A DNA stretch of 64,000 bases from Mermis nigrescens. Taxonomy: Eukaryota; Nematoda; Enoplea; Mermithida; Mermithidae. The DNA is taken from positions 25,409,637 to 25,473,636 of the forward strand of contig JAVLUZ010000154.1 of assembly GCA_036768485.1 (NCBI GenBank), in the 5' to 3' direction. The position numbers were made by a program, and so were the translations under genes. A model generated the notes under the pieces. The model did not search any database. It was not told the DNA's origin and saw nothing but the letters and a program-made list of their open reading frames with translations. Numbering within the stretch: the stretch's first letter is position 1; every line of letters starts with the position of its first letter. This document shows, one piece after another, positions 47,642 through 59,128 of this stretch.

Positions 47642-47717
47642 GCTTCACATCCATGGGTTTCGAACCTCGTACTTTTGTGTTGGTAAACTCATGCGCGCAC
47701 ACTGCGCCATAGCGAAC
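47642..47717 (-). repeat. tRNA-like, SINE-type Pol III promoter sequence
   Basis: On the minus strand a box A-like TGGCGCAGTGTG (47698-47709) precedes a perfect box B GGTTCGAAACC (47656-47666). No good acceptor stem, so a tRNA-derived repeat rather than a gene. A near copy lies inverted at 51869-51945. Confidence 0.55.
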
Positions 47718-48525
47718 TTGTGGTCAAGATTCTGAAAAATGATACTAATCCTATCTTTTATGCCTATGTAGTTTGAATTGTATGGTAGGTATTTCTAATT
47801 GTCATTGGTTTGCCTTACGTATTGCAAAATCCTACATATGTACCTACATAAATACATATGTACGTACATGTGTGCATAAATATTCTAATGCCATGTCAGT
47901 ATGCGATTTCAAATAGTATGTAGAGGTTACCTACCTATGTAGCAGGACGATAGGTACATATAAAGGTACCTATGCAACTATAGTGTGTTTCATTTGATCC
48001 AGGGTTTTTTGAAAAGTTTAAAGTGGCTTCAAAAGTGTTTTATACTAAAGCGACAGCAAATAGGTATATTCTACAGAATATCGAGTTGCATTATGATCTT
48101 TGATACTGCTAAGAGGCAAGACTGCATCATATAGGTATGTAATTATAGGTCACTTCTGTAACCTGGTTTATGCGGACTAAATTATGCGGAAAAGCTTTCC
48201 AATAAACGAAACAGACTAACTCAATTCTGGTCATACAGATTTGGCGTGAGATATCTTACGCTTTACGGTGGAGTTGAAATTCTCTTTAACATTTACTTTA
48301 GTGTAAATAGTATTTTTCCAGCAGGTTCTAATTTTTCTACATAATATGTTTATTATTATTTACTAAAAAGGAGTTTTTGAAGAATATGGTGTGAACCGAT
48401 TTTGCGCCATTCTGGCAGAACTGCCATACAATTGCGCAAAAACGATACTTTGTGCCACTAAAAGACACGGAAAAAAATAATAAACCAAATCCATACAAAA
48501 CTCACAGAGTTACAGTACTTCAAAC
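47718..48525. other. No gene seen
   Basis: AT-rich with TACATATGTAC-type palindromes around 47840-47960; nothing else recognised. Confidence 0.4.
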
Positions 48526-50929
48526 TAGTGATCGACCGGGGCGACTTTTTTGGCCGGGGCCGGGGCGGTACCGGGGCTGGAAACAAATCCCCAGCCCCGG
48601 CCCCGGCCGGGGCCGGGGCCGGGGCCGGGGCTGGCCGGGGTCAGACAAGGAAAATATTATTGCATGACACATACTTGGGGTGGGGGCATAGGAAAGAAAT
48701 AATGAGCGATTGCTCCATTCAGTAGTAAATGGCTTTTCATATCAAGTTTTATTACTATTTATGTCACAAGAAACAAATTTAGTGTAGTGTTTCATTGTCT
48801 GAATCATCAATAAGGTCTATGTCGCTGCTATTAGCACACTCTGTATCATTCGAATCTTAGCTACGGCTACTGCTGCTGTAGCAATTGGATGCAATAGGTA
48901 TTGGATGTAATAAATGAGACATCACACATTCCCATATGGGGGATGGGTATTACCCCCTCAGGGTCCAAGACACAAGTCATTGTCAGACGATTTTTGGTGA
49001 AAACCTTTTGAATTTTTTGAACTTAATTTTTTAGTATGGCAAAAGTGTACCTAACTATTAGAATTTCACGAAGTGATACATTATTTTATTATGTGAGCTA
49101 GAGTAAATAGATAAACTATCACTATAAAACATGCATGTAATCGCTTAAAATTTTATGAGGTTCCCTCAGTATACCTACATGTAACGGCTGGAAATCTAGG
49201 GTAGGGGTCCCGCGCCATTTTTAGAAGGAGGGGGTTAGCGACTAGATCAAAAATGGTAAAAACACATAAAAATAGCCAAAAAAGCACAGGCTTTCGCCAA
49301 AAAATGGGGGAGGGTGGTTAAATATTTTCTGACTTTCAAGGAAGTTCGGGGCTTCAAAGCGGAGAAAGCGGAGATGGGGGATGGCCCAAATCCTCTGTCA
49401 CATGTATATTCCTCGGCTATTTTCAGGGGAAGGGGGGTAAGCGGCTCCATTTTTGCAGCCGCTTACCCCCCATTTGAAAATCTTTAAAATGGTAGAATTT
49501 TCAATAAGGAATTCTACACCTTTTTACAGTTTTTGTTCTTCAAAAATCTTTGTACATGTACAAAGACGGTCCTGAAACGTCTATGTACATCAGCAAAAAT
49601 CTTCCCGAATACAAAAAGACCATGCTTCTAAATGTGATAATTCGGCCTGAATTTAGTTGATAGTTCGGCGCGAAGTGTCGAAATTTTTATGAGCTTCTGA
49701 TGGAATTCACACATAAAACTCGACTGAGAAAGCTAAAACAACTTGTACTACAAAAATGAGAAATATTACAAAAATTGTAATATGCGAATTAAATCTTGTA
49801 ATAAGCAACACTGCGCTTAGAATGGAAAAATGGAAAAATGTCAAATATTTAGGAACCCAAAAATTAGCCAAATACACTACTAAAGGTCGGAAAACTATGT
49901 TCTACTACCACACTGAAATCGTTACTGTACCATATTAAAGTATACAAAAATTTGCATGTACAAAAGAGTGTTTTTTGTATTCGCCAAAGATTTTTCCCGA
50001 TGTACAAAGACCAGGACTATCTTTGTACATGTACAAAGATTTTTGAGAAGATAAAAACTGTAAAAAGGTATAAAATTCCAAAAATTTTTCGGCATTTCCC
50101 TCCGATATGCAAAATTGTCTGTCCTATACATCTTTTAAATTGCAAAATTTAAATTTAGAATGCAGAAATGTCAAATTTTTAGGCGCTTCGCGCCGTTTTG
50201 AGACAATTTTAGTAATTCTTGGCGTTAGAAACTCAGAAATTAGCTAAAATATACAATTAAAAGTCAAAAGACCCTGTTTTGCCACTAATTTTCTGGTCCT
50301 CCAATTTGGGATTTCACCTCTCCCTCAACTCTGACCCTAGAAAACTATTTGAGACATATTTAGTTTATCGGATCGGACGCAATTCTGCAGCGTAGTTTAT
50401 ATTCGCCTATAATTAACCTCGGTCCTAATAACTATTACACAGGAAACGCGTTTTAAAGCACACGGTTCCCATTCAAATGAATTTAAAAGTGTTTTTTGTA
50501 TAAATAGTTTGTCAAAAACGTACAATTTCTAACTAGAAATAGAACGTATTTGTCAACTCTAAATCTTTTAGCCATAGCTATGAATGAATGAGTTAAAAGT
50601 AGCATTTAGTTTAAATAAGTTAAGTGGAGGAATCGAAAATATGCAGATTTTCCTGAACATTCATTCATTAAAAGCTCATTTATACACAGTAGAAAACTTA
50701 TGACAAGGACTAAGTAAGTATACATATGGTCTAATCAGTACAGTTCTCAAAATTAACACTTGCTCATTGATAAATAAGTGCCAGTATCACAGCCTGTACA
50801 AAATACGAATTACACTAAATTTTTCCTCGGCCCCGGCCATTTTTTGACCTTGCCCGGCCGGGGCCGGGGATGCTGAAAAATGGCCGGGATTGCCGGGCGG
50901 ACCGGGGCCGGGGCCCCGGTCGATCACTA
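48526..50929. mobile_element. N3 hAT-type element (2404 bp), TSD CTTCAAAC
   Basis: TAGTGATCGACCGGGG and its exact inverse CCCCGGTCGATCACTA. Exact 8-bp TSD at 48518-48525 and 50930-50937. GGGGCC subterminal blocks at 48536-48645 and 50828-50925. The interior holds other repeats (49179-49480; 49490-50290 with N6-like GGCGCGAAG boxes and TGTACATGTACA-type palindromes) and no transposase, so it is non-autonomous. Confidence 0.93.
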
Positions 50930-50937
50930 CTTCAAAC

Positions 50938-51234
50938 ATCATACTTCGACATTCAACATTTTGAGCCACTTTTAGGAATTTCAGCAGTTTATCAAAAGTT
51001 TCAAATTTTTACCAATTAATATTTTCCTGCAATTTTCAAGGTCGCAGATAACAAAAAATTAAGTTATACTGCGCGCAATCCAAGATTAAAGAAAATTTTT
51101 TTTTGTAATTTTTGGCCCAAATTTTCATGTAATTTTTTTAAATTTCACTATTTTTAGCATTGTTTACATCCAGTTAAATATTTCTACTTAAATACGATTC
51201 AAACAGCATTTTTGGATTATTTTGAAGTTCCAAC
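50938..51234. other. No gene seen
   Basis: AT-rich, nothing recognised. Confidence 0.4.
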
Positions 51235-51450
51235 CATTTGAAGATTCAAACAGTGGAATGCAGAATAACATGTACCCAACTTAGGTCGTCAGCATCTATA
51301 CATCGACCTGAGCATCTATACATCGACCTAAGCATCTATACGTTGACCTAAGCATCTATACCTCGACCTAAGCGGGAGCGACCTCGACCTAAGCAGCCGA
51401 AAACACCTTCTTAGATAAACTAAGCCTAAGCCTAAGCATCATTTAAACAG
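51235..51450. repeat. 20-bp minisatellite in a dispersed repeat, copy 2
   Basis: CATCTATACATCGACCTAAG-like units with the same flanks as 46441-46735. Confidence 0.75.
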
Positions 51451-51868
51451 AAACTTAAATTATCAGAATTGTTTTTTTTCAAATTTGAAAATTTCCAAAC
51501 AAAATTTTTTTGTGCAATAAAAGTTATTTTTTCGTAATCAGCGACCTTAAAAATGTCAGATAAATATGTTTTCAGCCCAAATTCGGAACATTTTTGGTAA
51601 ACTGTCAAATACCTCAGTTTAATGTAGCTATATACTGAGTAACTCTATCTTCACCAATATTGGTCCGTTTTTCATAAAAATTTTTTTCCGCGCCTTCTTT
51701 TTGCATGTCCTCCTCATTTCAATCAATATCGTTCCTTTCCACGTACCTCTGCAAGTTTTCCGTTCACACCATAAAGTAAAGTTTAGCCGTATTTTTATTA
51801 CATAATGTGTTTTCTTCACTTGATTCATGAGATAGCATTAGTATTATTCTTCCGATTTCTGTTCACAA

Positions 51869-51945
51869 TTACGGTATGGCGCATTGTGCGCGCGTGGAGT
51901 TTACCAACACTAAAGTACGGAGTTCGAAACTCACGGATGCGATGC
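51869..51945 (+). repeat. tRNA-like, SINE-type sequence (inverted copy)
   Basis: TGGCGCATTGTG box A-like at 51877-51888 and AGTTCGAAACT box B-like near 51921. Followed by AAGAATTTTAAATCTTGCAA and the TTGGCC-rich block also seen (inverted) at 47540-47640. Confidence 0.5.
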
Positions 51946-52084
51946 TTTTTAAGAATTTTAAATCTTGCAAATATTGGCCCCTAATGCACTCAGTTATTAA
52001 CCAATATTGGCCTTTAACGAAAAATTCGGGGCCAACATTGGCCAATAACCAGTGTCACTATCTATAGCTCGAGCTGGAATTTTT

Positions 52085-52187
52085 ATAAAAACCCATGAAA
52101 AACCCTTCAAAAAAAACCCAAAAAACCCACAAAAATCCAAAAACCCAAAATTCGAAATTTTCAAATCTGGGTTTTTTCCGTCCCTGC
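52085..52187. mobile_element. AAACCC-rich hAT-type terminus
   Basis: Tracts of AAAAAACCC end at TTTTTTCCGTCCCTG; inverted, CAGGGACGGAAAAAACCC. Confidence 0.45.
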
Positions 52188-52394
52188 ACCAACACTCAAA
52201 TCGACAGTTGCTTGCAACTTTGCAAGTATGGCTCAGATTTTCACCAAATTATTTTTCCGCGCTCCAATTTATCATGTTCTACCAGTTTGGCACAAAAATT
52301 TTGGCACTCCGTATTCAATTGCTCCTTTTCTAAAAGTACTATATTCTTAACTCTAGCTCAGCATGGCAATAACATGATTCAGGCAAAATTTTAA

Positions 52395-52530
52395 GACCGG
52401 ACAATAGCGGACCAACTGCTTAAAGAACCAGACATCGAAAACCGGACAAGACTTTCGACCGGACAAAACCGGACCACAAGCCTAAAAAACGGACATAAAT
52501 GTCCGCTTTCCGGACAAGTTAGCAACCCTG
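52395..52530. mobile_element. hAT-type terminus with CCGGAC repeats
   Basis: CCGGAC/GTCCGG units lead to AGTTAGCAACCCTG, inverted CAGGGTTGCTAACTTGTCCG. Partner end not found. Confidence 0.55.
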
Positions 52531-52926
52531 GCCTGCCATGCCCAGTGTTGCCGGGTCAAATTTAAAAAACCCCCAAAGAAATCCCCCAAATGAGAAAAAA
52601 CCCCCATATTGCTTTGTTAGACAATTAAGTCGATAAAACGCATACAAACGAGCTGGATGCGCTAAATAACATCGTTTTTGTGCATTTTCCACCGCGCCAA
52701 ATCTTTTTCAGCCAGAAATAAAAGACCATTTTTCTGAATTTTTCGGTTTTTTTTTAAATTATATAAAAATGTTTCAAAATGGTTTGTTCGCGTCACATTA
52801 ATCCGTATCGAACCGCGAAAATATTATCAACAGTACTGGCATGCATACGGTTACGTAAGGTATTTTTAACAAATTTTATATCTGGAAATCATTTTTCGAA
52901 TTGGGGATGGGGCGGTAGCACACATT

Positions 52927-53166
52927 TTACAGGAAGAACAAGGGATCTGAAATTAACAGAAAACTGTCTAAAACCTGCTTACGCGAATGACCATAAAGCT
53001 GATAAAAATCTTCAGATGGTAAGAGATTATTATGAATAATATTATATGTAACAATTAAATCAAAATAAATTCTACAGAGTTCAAGCCTCTCTAAATATAA
53101 CGCTTTTAACCTTTCATCATAAGAAAGTTCAGTACATCCAAAGGTTTGAGTAGGTAACAAAAACAA
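52927..53166 (-). pseudogene. Non-LTR retrotransposon RT fragment, inverted 5' part
   Basis: The minus-strand frame contains ELSYDERLKALYLERLELCR then FDLIVTYNIIHNNLLPSEDF, the segment after the catalytic motifs in Jockey/CR1-like ORF2 proteins. Upstream RT motifs are absent (5' truncated). Confidence 0.7.
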
Positions 53167-53244
53167 ATTGCCAAAAGGCTAATCAAATTAAAATCATTTT
53201 TTTCATCATCACTCGATCAGTCAACTCGGTAAAGCTAAAAATAC

Positions 53245-53550
53245 CTAAATCTCGCTTAAATTTGAAAATGTATTGTTTTGCAAATAGACTCCCTCCTCTT
53301 TGGAATAATTTGCCAGAAGTTGTAAATGCCCAAACTTTCCCTCCTTCAGCAGTCGTTTAGAGAAAATTAGTTTTACCTTAGACTATAAGTAAGTGCAAAC
53401 CGCCTTTATAGTCCTTGCGCAGGTTATTGATATTATATTTCATTGCATTGACGACATTTTAGTGTATTACTCTGATTCTTTCTTTTTTTAATTTGACCAA
53501 ATTTTTATTGTTTTAATTCCGTCTCTGTCGCAATAAACTATTTCATTTTT
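53245..53550 (+). pseudogene. Non-LTR retrotransposon 3' end
   Basis: Plus strand: KSRLNLKMYCFANRLPPLWN then NLPEVVNAQTFP is the normal continuation of the fragment on the other strand. AATAAA near 53532 and a T-rich tail follow. The opposite orientation of the two parts fits a twin-priming inversion. Confidence 0.65.
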
Positions 53551-54120
53551 TTCAGTTTTCAATATGGCACAAAAAAAGGAAAATGTGACGCAGAGATTGT
53601 ACAAATGAAATGATGAACTATAAACTCAACATGGGCGATGAACCTCGAAATGAAACCCGGGCCCCGAGCAGTATTGCCATGCCAGGTCTAAATTTTCAGC
53701 ATCCATAGATTCATCCATAGAAATCCTAAAATTTCCATAGATTTCTGATATTATTGTAACAACACTCAACTTTGTGTACATAAGAATCGCTATTCTTTCA
53801 AATAATTAGTCGATTTGATGGCGACTGTTCATTAGCACGATATTTTAGAAGAATTGAAATACATTCTACCGTGATAATAGGGCTAAAAAATAAAAGTCCC
53901 GAAATAAAAAAGGTAAGCTGAGCTGGGCACGCACGGCTGCGCTGTCGGATTGGCTTCTCTTACTAAAATATATTACTTGCACATTAAATGAAAAACCCCC
54001 AAGAAAACTCAAATAACCCCCATGAAATCCCCCATGAGCTAAAACCCCAAAAAATCCCCCAAGGATCCCAAAAACCCCCAAAATGGGGAAAACCCCCAAC
54101 CTGGCAACACTGGCCATGCC

Positions 54121-54791
54121 ATCATTTTTCTTCTGAGTACTACAGTACTATTAGGTTTAGTCAAATAGCGGAGGAAAGCTAACTTTTTTTATATTTTCTC
54201 AGAATCGTTCGAAACAAAACGGAAAACTTCAGGCAGAAATCCAAAGAAAAGATGGGTACATATCTATTCTGAATAGGCAAGAATGCATTGTGCATGTTAC
54301 GCAAGAGTCGTTTAGCAGCCATGCTACCTGTTGTTTACACTTTATAGAGGATAACGTACAAAACAGACAAGTGTGCCGGTATAATAGCATCAACACCGTG
54401 CGGTTTCCTTTTGAAGACACTTATCGATAACAATCTAGCAATGCAACGGTAATTATTAGTCAGCTAAACGCATCTATAGAGCATTTCCGCTTCATCATGT
54501 CAAGGTTTGGCACACTCAGTGTATTGCTTACTTTACACTGCATATTTCCAAAATCATCTACGGCCTATTTCGTGAAATCCGTTGCACGGGTGAAATTTTT
54601 GAATTGATTCAAATCGATTAAAAATATCCTAAATTGAAGCTACAATCGCGAATCGCGATATAACGTTTCAGAGTTTTTATGTGCAAAATTGACTTACTGA
54701 AGAAATATAATACAGCCTACTTTTGTAGCTTATTCATTTTACTCTCGTCTAATCACGAATTAATATCCAAGCAAACGGTTATGTAAGGTAG
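54121..54791. other. No gene seen
   Basis: AT-rich; nothing recognised. Confidence 0.4.
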
Positions 54792-54959
54792 ACTATAGCA
54801 TGTCCCATTTCAAACGGCACAAATTTGGGAAGTCTTAAAAACTATCTCCGACGATAAACTGGCGGACTGCAATTGTAACATTGATCTGATTCGTAATCTG
54901 TCGGCTTACTGTCGATTGAAATTTATACTAAAAGTAACTAATGTGAAACATACTATAGG
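54792..54959. mobile_element. Mariner-type MITE (diverged)
   Basis: ACTATAGCATGTCCCATTTCA and inverted CCTATAGTATGTTTCACATT ends, about 168 bp. Same family as 4238-4461. Confidence 0.5.
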
Positions 54960-55079
54960 TCTGTGCTGTTTCCCACCAGTCCGGTCATAAATTTTTAAAC
55001 TATCTCCGACAGTAAATTGATAGATTGCGACTAAAGCATTGCTCTGATATATAATTATCGAAACGCTCAGCTTGCTGTC

Positions 55080-55305
55080 TGTAACGGGGGAGCCGCCTCC
55101 CACCGTTACGCGAGCAAAATTTTACCCGCACCAGTTCCCCGGATCTTCCGCTCTGATTCGCGTGTGTAGTACTAATCGACTACTCGGGCTCTTGCTCACA
55201 ACTGCGTAAAGTATTGAATGATATTGAGAAACAATGAAACATCAACGTCACGGGTTAAACGTCAAAGTAAGGCACTTCTAGCCGTGTAGTAGCACTCCTG
55301 CTACA
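55080..55305 (-). repeat. TRIM LTR, 3' copy
   Basis: 226 bp, TG...CA ends in both readings; adjoins the purine tract at 55306-55321. Confidence 0.85.
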
Positions 55306-55373
55306 CTCCTCCCCCTCTAGGAGAAAGCGTTAGCGCAGACAACTCCAGAGAACGAAGTCTGGGACCTACAATA

Positions 55374-55597
55374 TGTAACGGGGCGCGGCCTCCGACTGTT
55401 ACGTGAGCAAAATTTTACCCGCACCGGTTTCCCGGATCTTCCGCTCTGATTCGCGTGTGTAGTACTAATCGACTGCTCGGGCTCTTGCTCATAACTGCGC
55501 AAAATATTAGATAATATTGAGAAACAATGAAACATCAACGTCACGGGTTGAACGTCAAAGTAGGCATTCCTAGCCGTGTAGAAGCACTCCTGCTACA
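55374..55597 (-). repeat. TRIM LTR, 5' copy
   Basis: 224 bp, about nine-tenths similar to the other LTR by eye. Confidence 0.85.
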
Positions 55598-55750
55598 TGT
55601 CGATGAAAATTATTAAAATTTACGCACAAAGTTATGTGTACACGTTTAGCCCCTATTTACCGACTATTGTAGCGCAAGAGCTGACATCGCGTCGATTTAT
55701 AGCCACGTCAATGCAACTGAGAACAAGAGTGGTTGGTGAGTAGTACCTAC

Positions 55751-56246
55751 CACACCTAGGCGTTAGGGCTTTTGGGGGGTATGCACCCCCAGAAACCAAA
55801 ATACCTCCTGGAATTCAATTTTTAAATTTTTTTTCGCAATTTTTGACGCCTATGAATAGTGCTCGATGAGAAACGTTGAAAAATGGTGTTTTTCTCGCCA
55901 TACCACCATACGTGGGCAGCAAGAAAATTCTGGGGGGGGGGTGCAAGATTTTTTTGAAGGTCGAAAAATGGCCTTAAAAATGGTGGTATGGCGATAAAAA
56001 CACCATTTTTCGACGTTTCTCATCAAGCACTATCCATTGGCATCAAAAAATTGCGAAAAAAAACGAAAAAAAATTTCAAAAATTGAATTCTGGGGGGTAT
56101 TTTGATTTCTGGGGGGTATTTTGTTTTCTGGGGGGTGCATACCCCCCCCCCCCCACGCCCAGGTGTGCATACCACCATAAGGCCATTTTTTGACCTTCGG
56201 AAAAATCTTGCACCCTCTACCAGAACTTTGGTGCCGCTCACCTATG
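55751..56246 (-). repeat. M1 copy split by a nested M1
   Basis: Host starts CACACCTAGGCGTTAGG and ends GCCGCTCACCTATG. Interrupted after CGCCATACCAC. Confidence 0.85.
55907..56167 (+). repeat. Nested M1 copy, TSD CATACCAC
   Basis: Full-length, exact TSD at 55899-55906 and 56168-56175, opposite in orientation to its host. Very similar to the nested copy at 23292. Confidence 0.95.
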
Positions 56247-56323
56247 GTGGGTGGTACCTGTTATTGTTCTGTACAAGACCTGTATTTCCGTTATTAATGA
56301 AAGTAAATATAACTACATAATCA

Positions 56324-56493
56324 TAATAGTCTGTTTCACACAACTTCGGTCATAAATTTTAGGATTATCTACGGCAATAAGCTGACAGATTGCCATTATA
56401 GCATTGATCCGATATATAAATATCATAACCCTCGGCCTACTGTCGACGAAAATTCTTGGACTTTATGCACGAAGTTATTTGAAACAGACTATA
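56324..56493. mobile_element. Mariner-type MITE, 170 bp
   Basis: Ends ATAGTCTGTTTCACACAACT and inverted ATAGTCTGTTTCAAATAACT. Carries CTACTGTCGACGAAAATT, the unoccupied counterpart of the TRIM insertion site. Confidence 0.7.
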
Positions 56494-56773
56494 GTTGCTG
56501 CATCTATTCCATTATAGAGCCTTTTAAAATATTTTAGAACTACTACATGCAAAGGTGTTATAAACCGACTTAGAAGGACTGATCCTCTACAGTGTATCGA
56601 GTACACGTGATAAAGTTTTCTACACTATAACGGAAAAGCTGCATTGCATCATGGATAGTCGCATTTGTAGCCTGATTCATATTGATTAAATACAGTGGAA
56701 AGACTCTAGGATAAAGGAAAAGATATAAATAGGTAAATGCATATTAATAATATACCAATTTTTAATGACGACA

Positions 56774-57011
56774 CTATTGTACAGGTTCAGATAATGACCT
56801 GAGAAATGCGTTATGAAGATATTTGAGCGAAAAATGAGATCGAAATTCGGCAGAACACTTGATCAGAATGACGTGCATAGTTCGGCTGATTTGCCATGCT
56901 AATTCTTCCTCGCTGAGTTTCAAACGAGTTGGGCCAAAACAAGATCGATAAGCTCGATAACAACCGGCTATAAATTCGAACAAAACGCGAACGTTCCTAG
57001 CTATCGTCCGT
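56774..57011 (-). CDS. TERT: Probable TERT C-terminal exon
   Basis: Acceptor CTTTTTTGTAG, then a 1-nt phase completion and 78 codons to TAG. The peptide NVRVLFEFIAGCYRAYRSCF ... LSEEELAWQISRTMHVILIK then CSAEFRSHFSLKYL follows the TERT C-terminal extension pattern (a helix with aromatic Y-x2-Y, a conserved W, then a helix with spaced aromatics). It is on the same strand as the motif C-E exon, and the phase (2) matches that exon's donor. About 30 residues expected between them are not seen, so an intervening exon may be missing. Similarity is pattern-level only. Confidence 0.45.
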
Positions 57012-57828
57012 CTACAAAAAAGTGAAGTGTAAAGTGAATTTCTCCATTGCAACCGACAGTGTAAACCAGCTTTTCAACCTTTAATTTGTAGGCATTACTT
57101 AAAAAGCTGATTCGTCAATCGTCTCCAAACACTATATACTGTGTAAAATGCGACTTGCCATTTGATTCAGTGTGTAAACCGCTTTCAATCTCAAATCGAT
57201 TATCATATATACATATATATGTGTAAAAGCGACGCGTCGACTAAGTGCAACAAATGTATAGTGTACAGAGCAACGTATTTGATTTCCGAAAATTGTTTAA
57301 AGCGTTATTTTTCCTTTTTAACCAAATCAGTTTACACTATTAAAAATGATAATAAATAGCAAATATTACACTAGCTCGTTAAGGAAACATTTTAATTCAT
57401 AATTTGATTTAATTTAATATAGTTTGACTAATTTAAAATTATTTTCATCAACTTAATCTTATTTACACAACGAATCATGCGTATTTTATCAAATTATATT
57501 GAAAAATGATAGCTTCTACATAGATGTTTTACGTTTCAACTCCAAATTGAAATGAAAACAGGCGTTTTAATGTTTCATAATCGGTTTACGAAGTTTTTCG
57601 AAAAGCAGGCTAATTTAAAAATCGGAAAATCAATTTTCACTGGTTTCGTGGTGTTGTTTAAATATAAAGTAGGTCGAAGATTTTAAGCGATTGTATATAC
57701 GCTTGGTTAACGAATTGTTTGTAACGTAAAATTACAAAGCTAATCGGTAATTTAAGTTAATTTCGAACGAAACACAAATCAAATATTTGGCATGACTTGT
57801 GCATAGTACAGAAATGCAGGAGCAGAAG
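57012..57828. other. No gene seen
   Basis: Presumed TERT intron. Phrases AGTGTAAACC and TGTGTAAAAT recur, recalling the 6.6-8.3 kb array. Confidence 0.4.
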
Positions 57829-58090
57829 CACACACGGGCGTGGGGTTTGGGGGTATGCACCCCCAGAAGTTGAAATACCCCACCCCCACCAGAAATCACA
57901 ATACTCTCCCAGAATTCAAATTTTAAAAATTTGTTTTGCTGTTTTAGCGATTTTTTGATGCCATTGGATAGTGCTCGATGAGAAACGTCGAAAACTGATG
58001 TTTTTTTCGCCCTACGACCACTTTTAAGACCATTTTTTGACCTTTGAAAATTTTTTAACCCCCCCAGAGTTTCGGTGCTGCCCACCTATG
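57829..58090 (-). repeat. M1 copy, TSD AGCAGAAG
   Basis: Exact TSD at 57821-57828 and 58091-58098. Confidence 0.92.
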
Positions 58091-58106
58091 AGCAGAAGAC
58101 AATACA

Positions 58107-58472
58107 TGATCCAGAAATGTTTTCACTACCCCCCCCCAAAGGAAAATTTGCAATTTTTGGAAAGTTTCCAAAAATTTCCCAAAAATTCGTAGTTAAGTAA
58201 TTATCTAAGCGTTTTCAGGAATCTATTTGCTGAAAAGTGTCAGATTTTCGGCGCTTCGCGCCATAACTCATGTTTTGACTATATTTCCGTATATTAGCTC
58301 GATTTTTTCATTTTTTTCCGAAATTTTTTATGTATTTATGCTCTTTAAAGCTAGAGCATCGTCAGAAACGCCGAAAAACGATATTTTTGACGCATACCGC
58401 ACACCCACCAAAAAGGCAATTCAAAATTAAACCCCCCTGTACCCAGAATTCCCATGCTGTGCATGTCTGGAG
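58107..58472 (+). repeat. M2 element copy
   Basis: Ends CCCATGCTGTGCATGTCTGG; contains GGCGCTTCGCGCC at 58249 and the TTTTTGACGCATACC block. Confidence 0.65.
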
Positions 58473-58860
58473 AAGACTGGCAATTTTTTCGATGTAAGCT
58501 GACCGCCTAACTAAATTAAATCGGAAGCACATCTGCCTTAATGAAAAATTTAGAATTTCGGCAGAAACTCTTAAAAATATAATCTTTGATTAAAAAGCAG
58601 AAAAAATGGTAAAATAAGGGCATCGACCCAGTTTGCGAAAGAAAAGAACAGGGACGAAAACGCTGTTTTTTATTTTTTGTACGGGACAAAGATTTTGAGG
58701 CTCGTGCAAAGAGTTTAGGCTGTACATATTTGTACGCAAAGTGTAGGCAGTTTTTGGCCGATTTTTGATCGTACAAAAAATCGAAGCTTTTTTTACAAGA
58801 AAAAAGAAAACAGTACACATACACACACACACACACACACTAGGGGGTATGGGAGGTATC

Positions 58861-59128
58861 CATACCTGGGCAAGGGGAGGGGGGTTCGGGTCGGGGAGGT
58901 ACACACCCCCAGAAACTAAGGTTACCCCCAAAACCAAAATAACCCCCAGAATTCAATTTTTGAGAATTCTTCTTGTTTTTTTTGCAATTTTTTGATGGTA
59001 ATGGATAGTGCTCGATGAGAATGTCGAAAAATTGTGTTTTTTCGTCATACCATTATTTTCTGGGCCATTTTTTGACCTTTAAAAAAAATTTTGCACCCAC
59101 CCCAGAACTTTGCTGGCGCCCACCTATG
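58861..59128 (-). repeat. M1 copy, TSD GAGGTATC/AAGGTATC
   Basis: CATACCTGGGCAAGG to GGCGCCCACCTATG with 7/8 TSD. A (CA)n tract at 58818-58840 lies just outside. Confidence 0.88.

Larger units (their letters stand above)
52543..54112. mobile_element. N4 hAT-type element (1570 bp), TSD GCCATGCC
   Basis: CAGTGTTGCCGGGT and inverted CAGTGTTGCCAGGTTGGGGG, with CCCCCAAA-rich subterminal blocks at both ends. Exact 8-bp TSD at 52535-52542 and 54113-54120. The interior contains an inverted LINE fragment; no hAT transposase. Confidence 0.93.
55080..55597 (-). mobile_element. TRIM (miniature LTR element), 518 bp, TSD TGTC
   Basis: Two near-identical direct repeats, 55080-55305 (226 bp) and 55374-55597 (224 bp), each TGTAACGGGG...CTGCTACA. 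Only 68 bp lie between them. On the minus strand a purine tract CCTAGAGGGGGAGGAG abuts an LTR starting TGTAGCAGG, so the element reads minus. TSD TGTC at 55076-55079 and 55598-55601. No coding capacity. Confidence 0.85.

Noticed and set aside
46690..51440. AAGCCTAAGCCTAAGC text resembling telomeric TTAGGC
   Set aside because: Only two or three units, embedded in a dispersed minisatellite repeat with related GACCTAAG words; not a telomere tract.
47642..51945. Genuine tRNA genes at the two box A/box B sequences
   Set aside because: No pairing acceptor or anticodon stem could be folded; better explained as tRNA-derived repeats.
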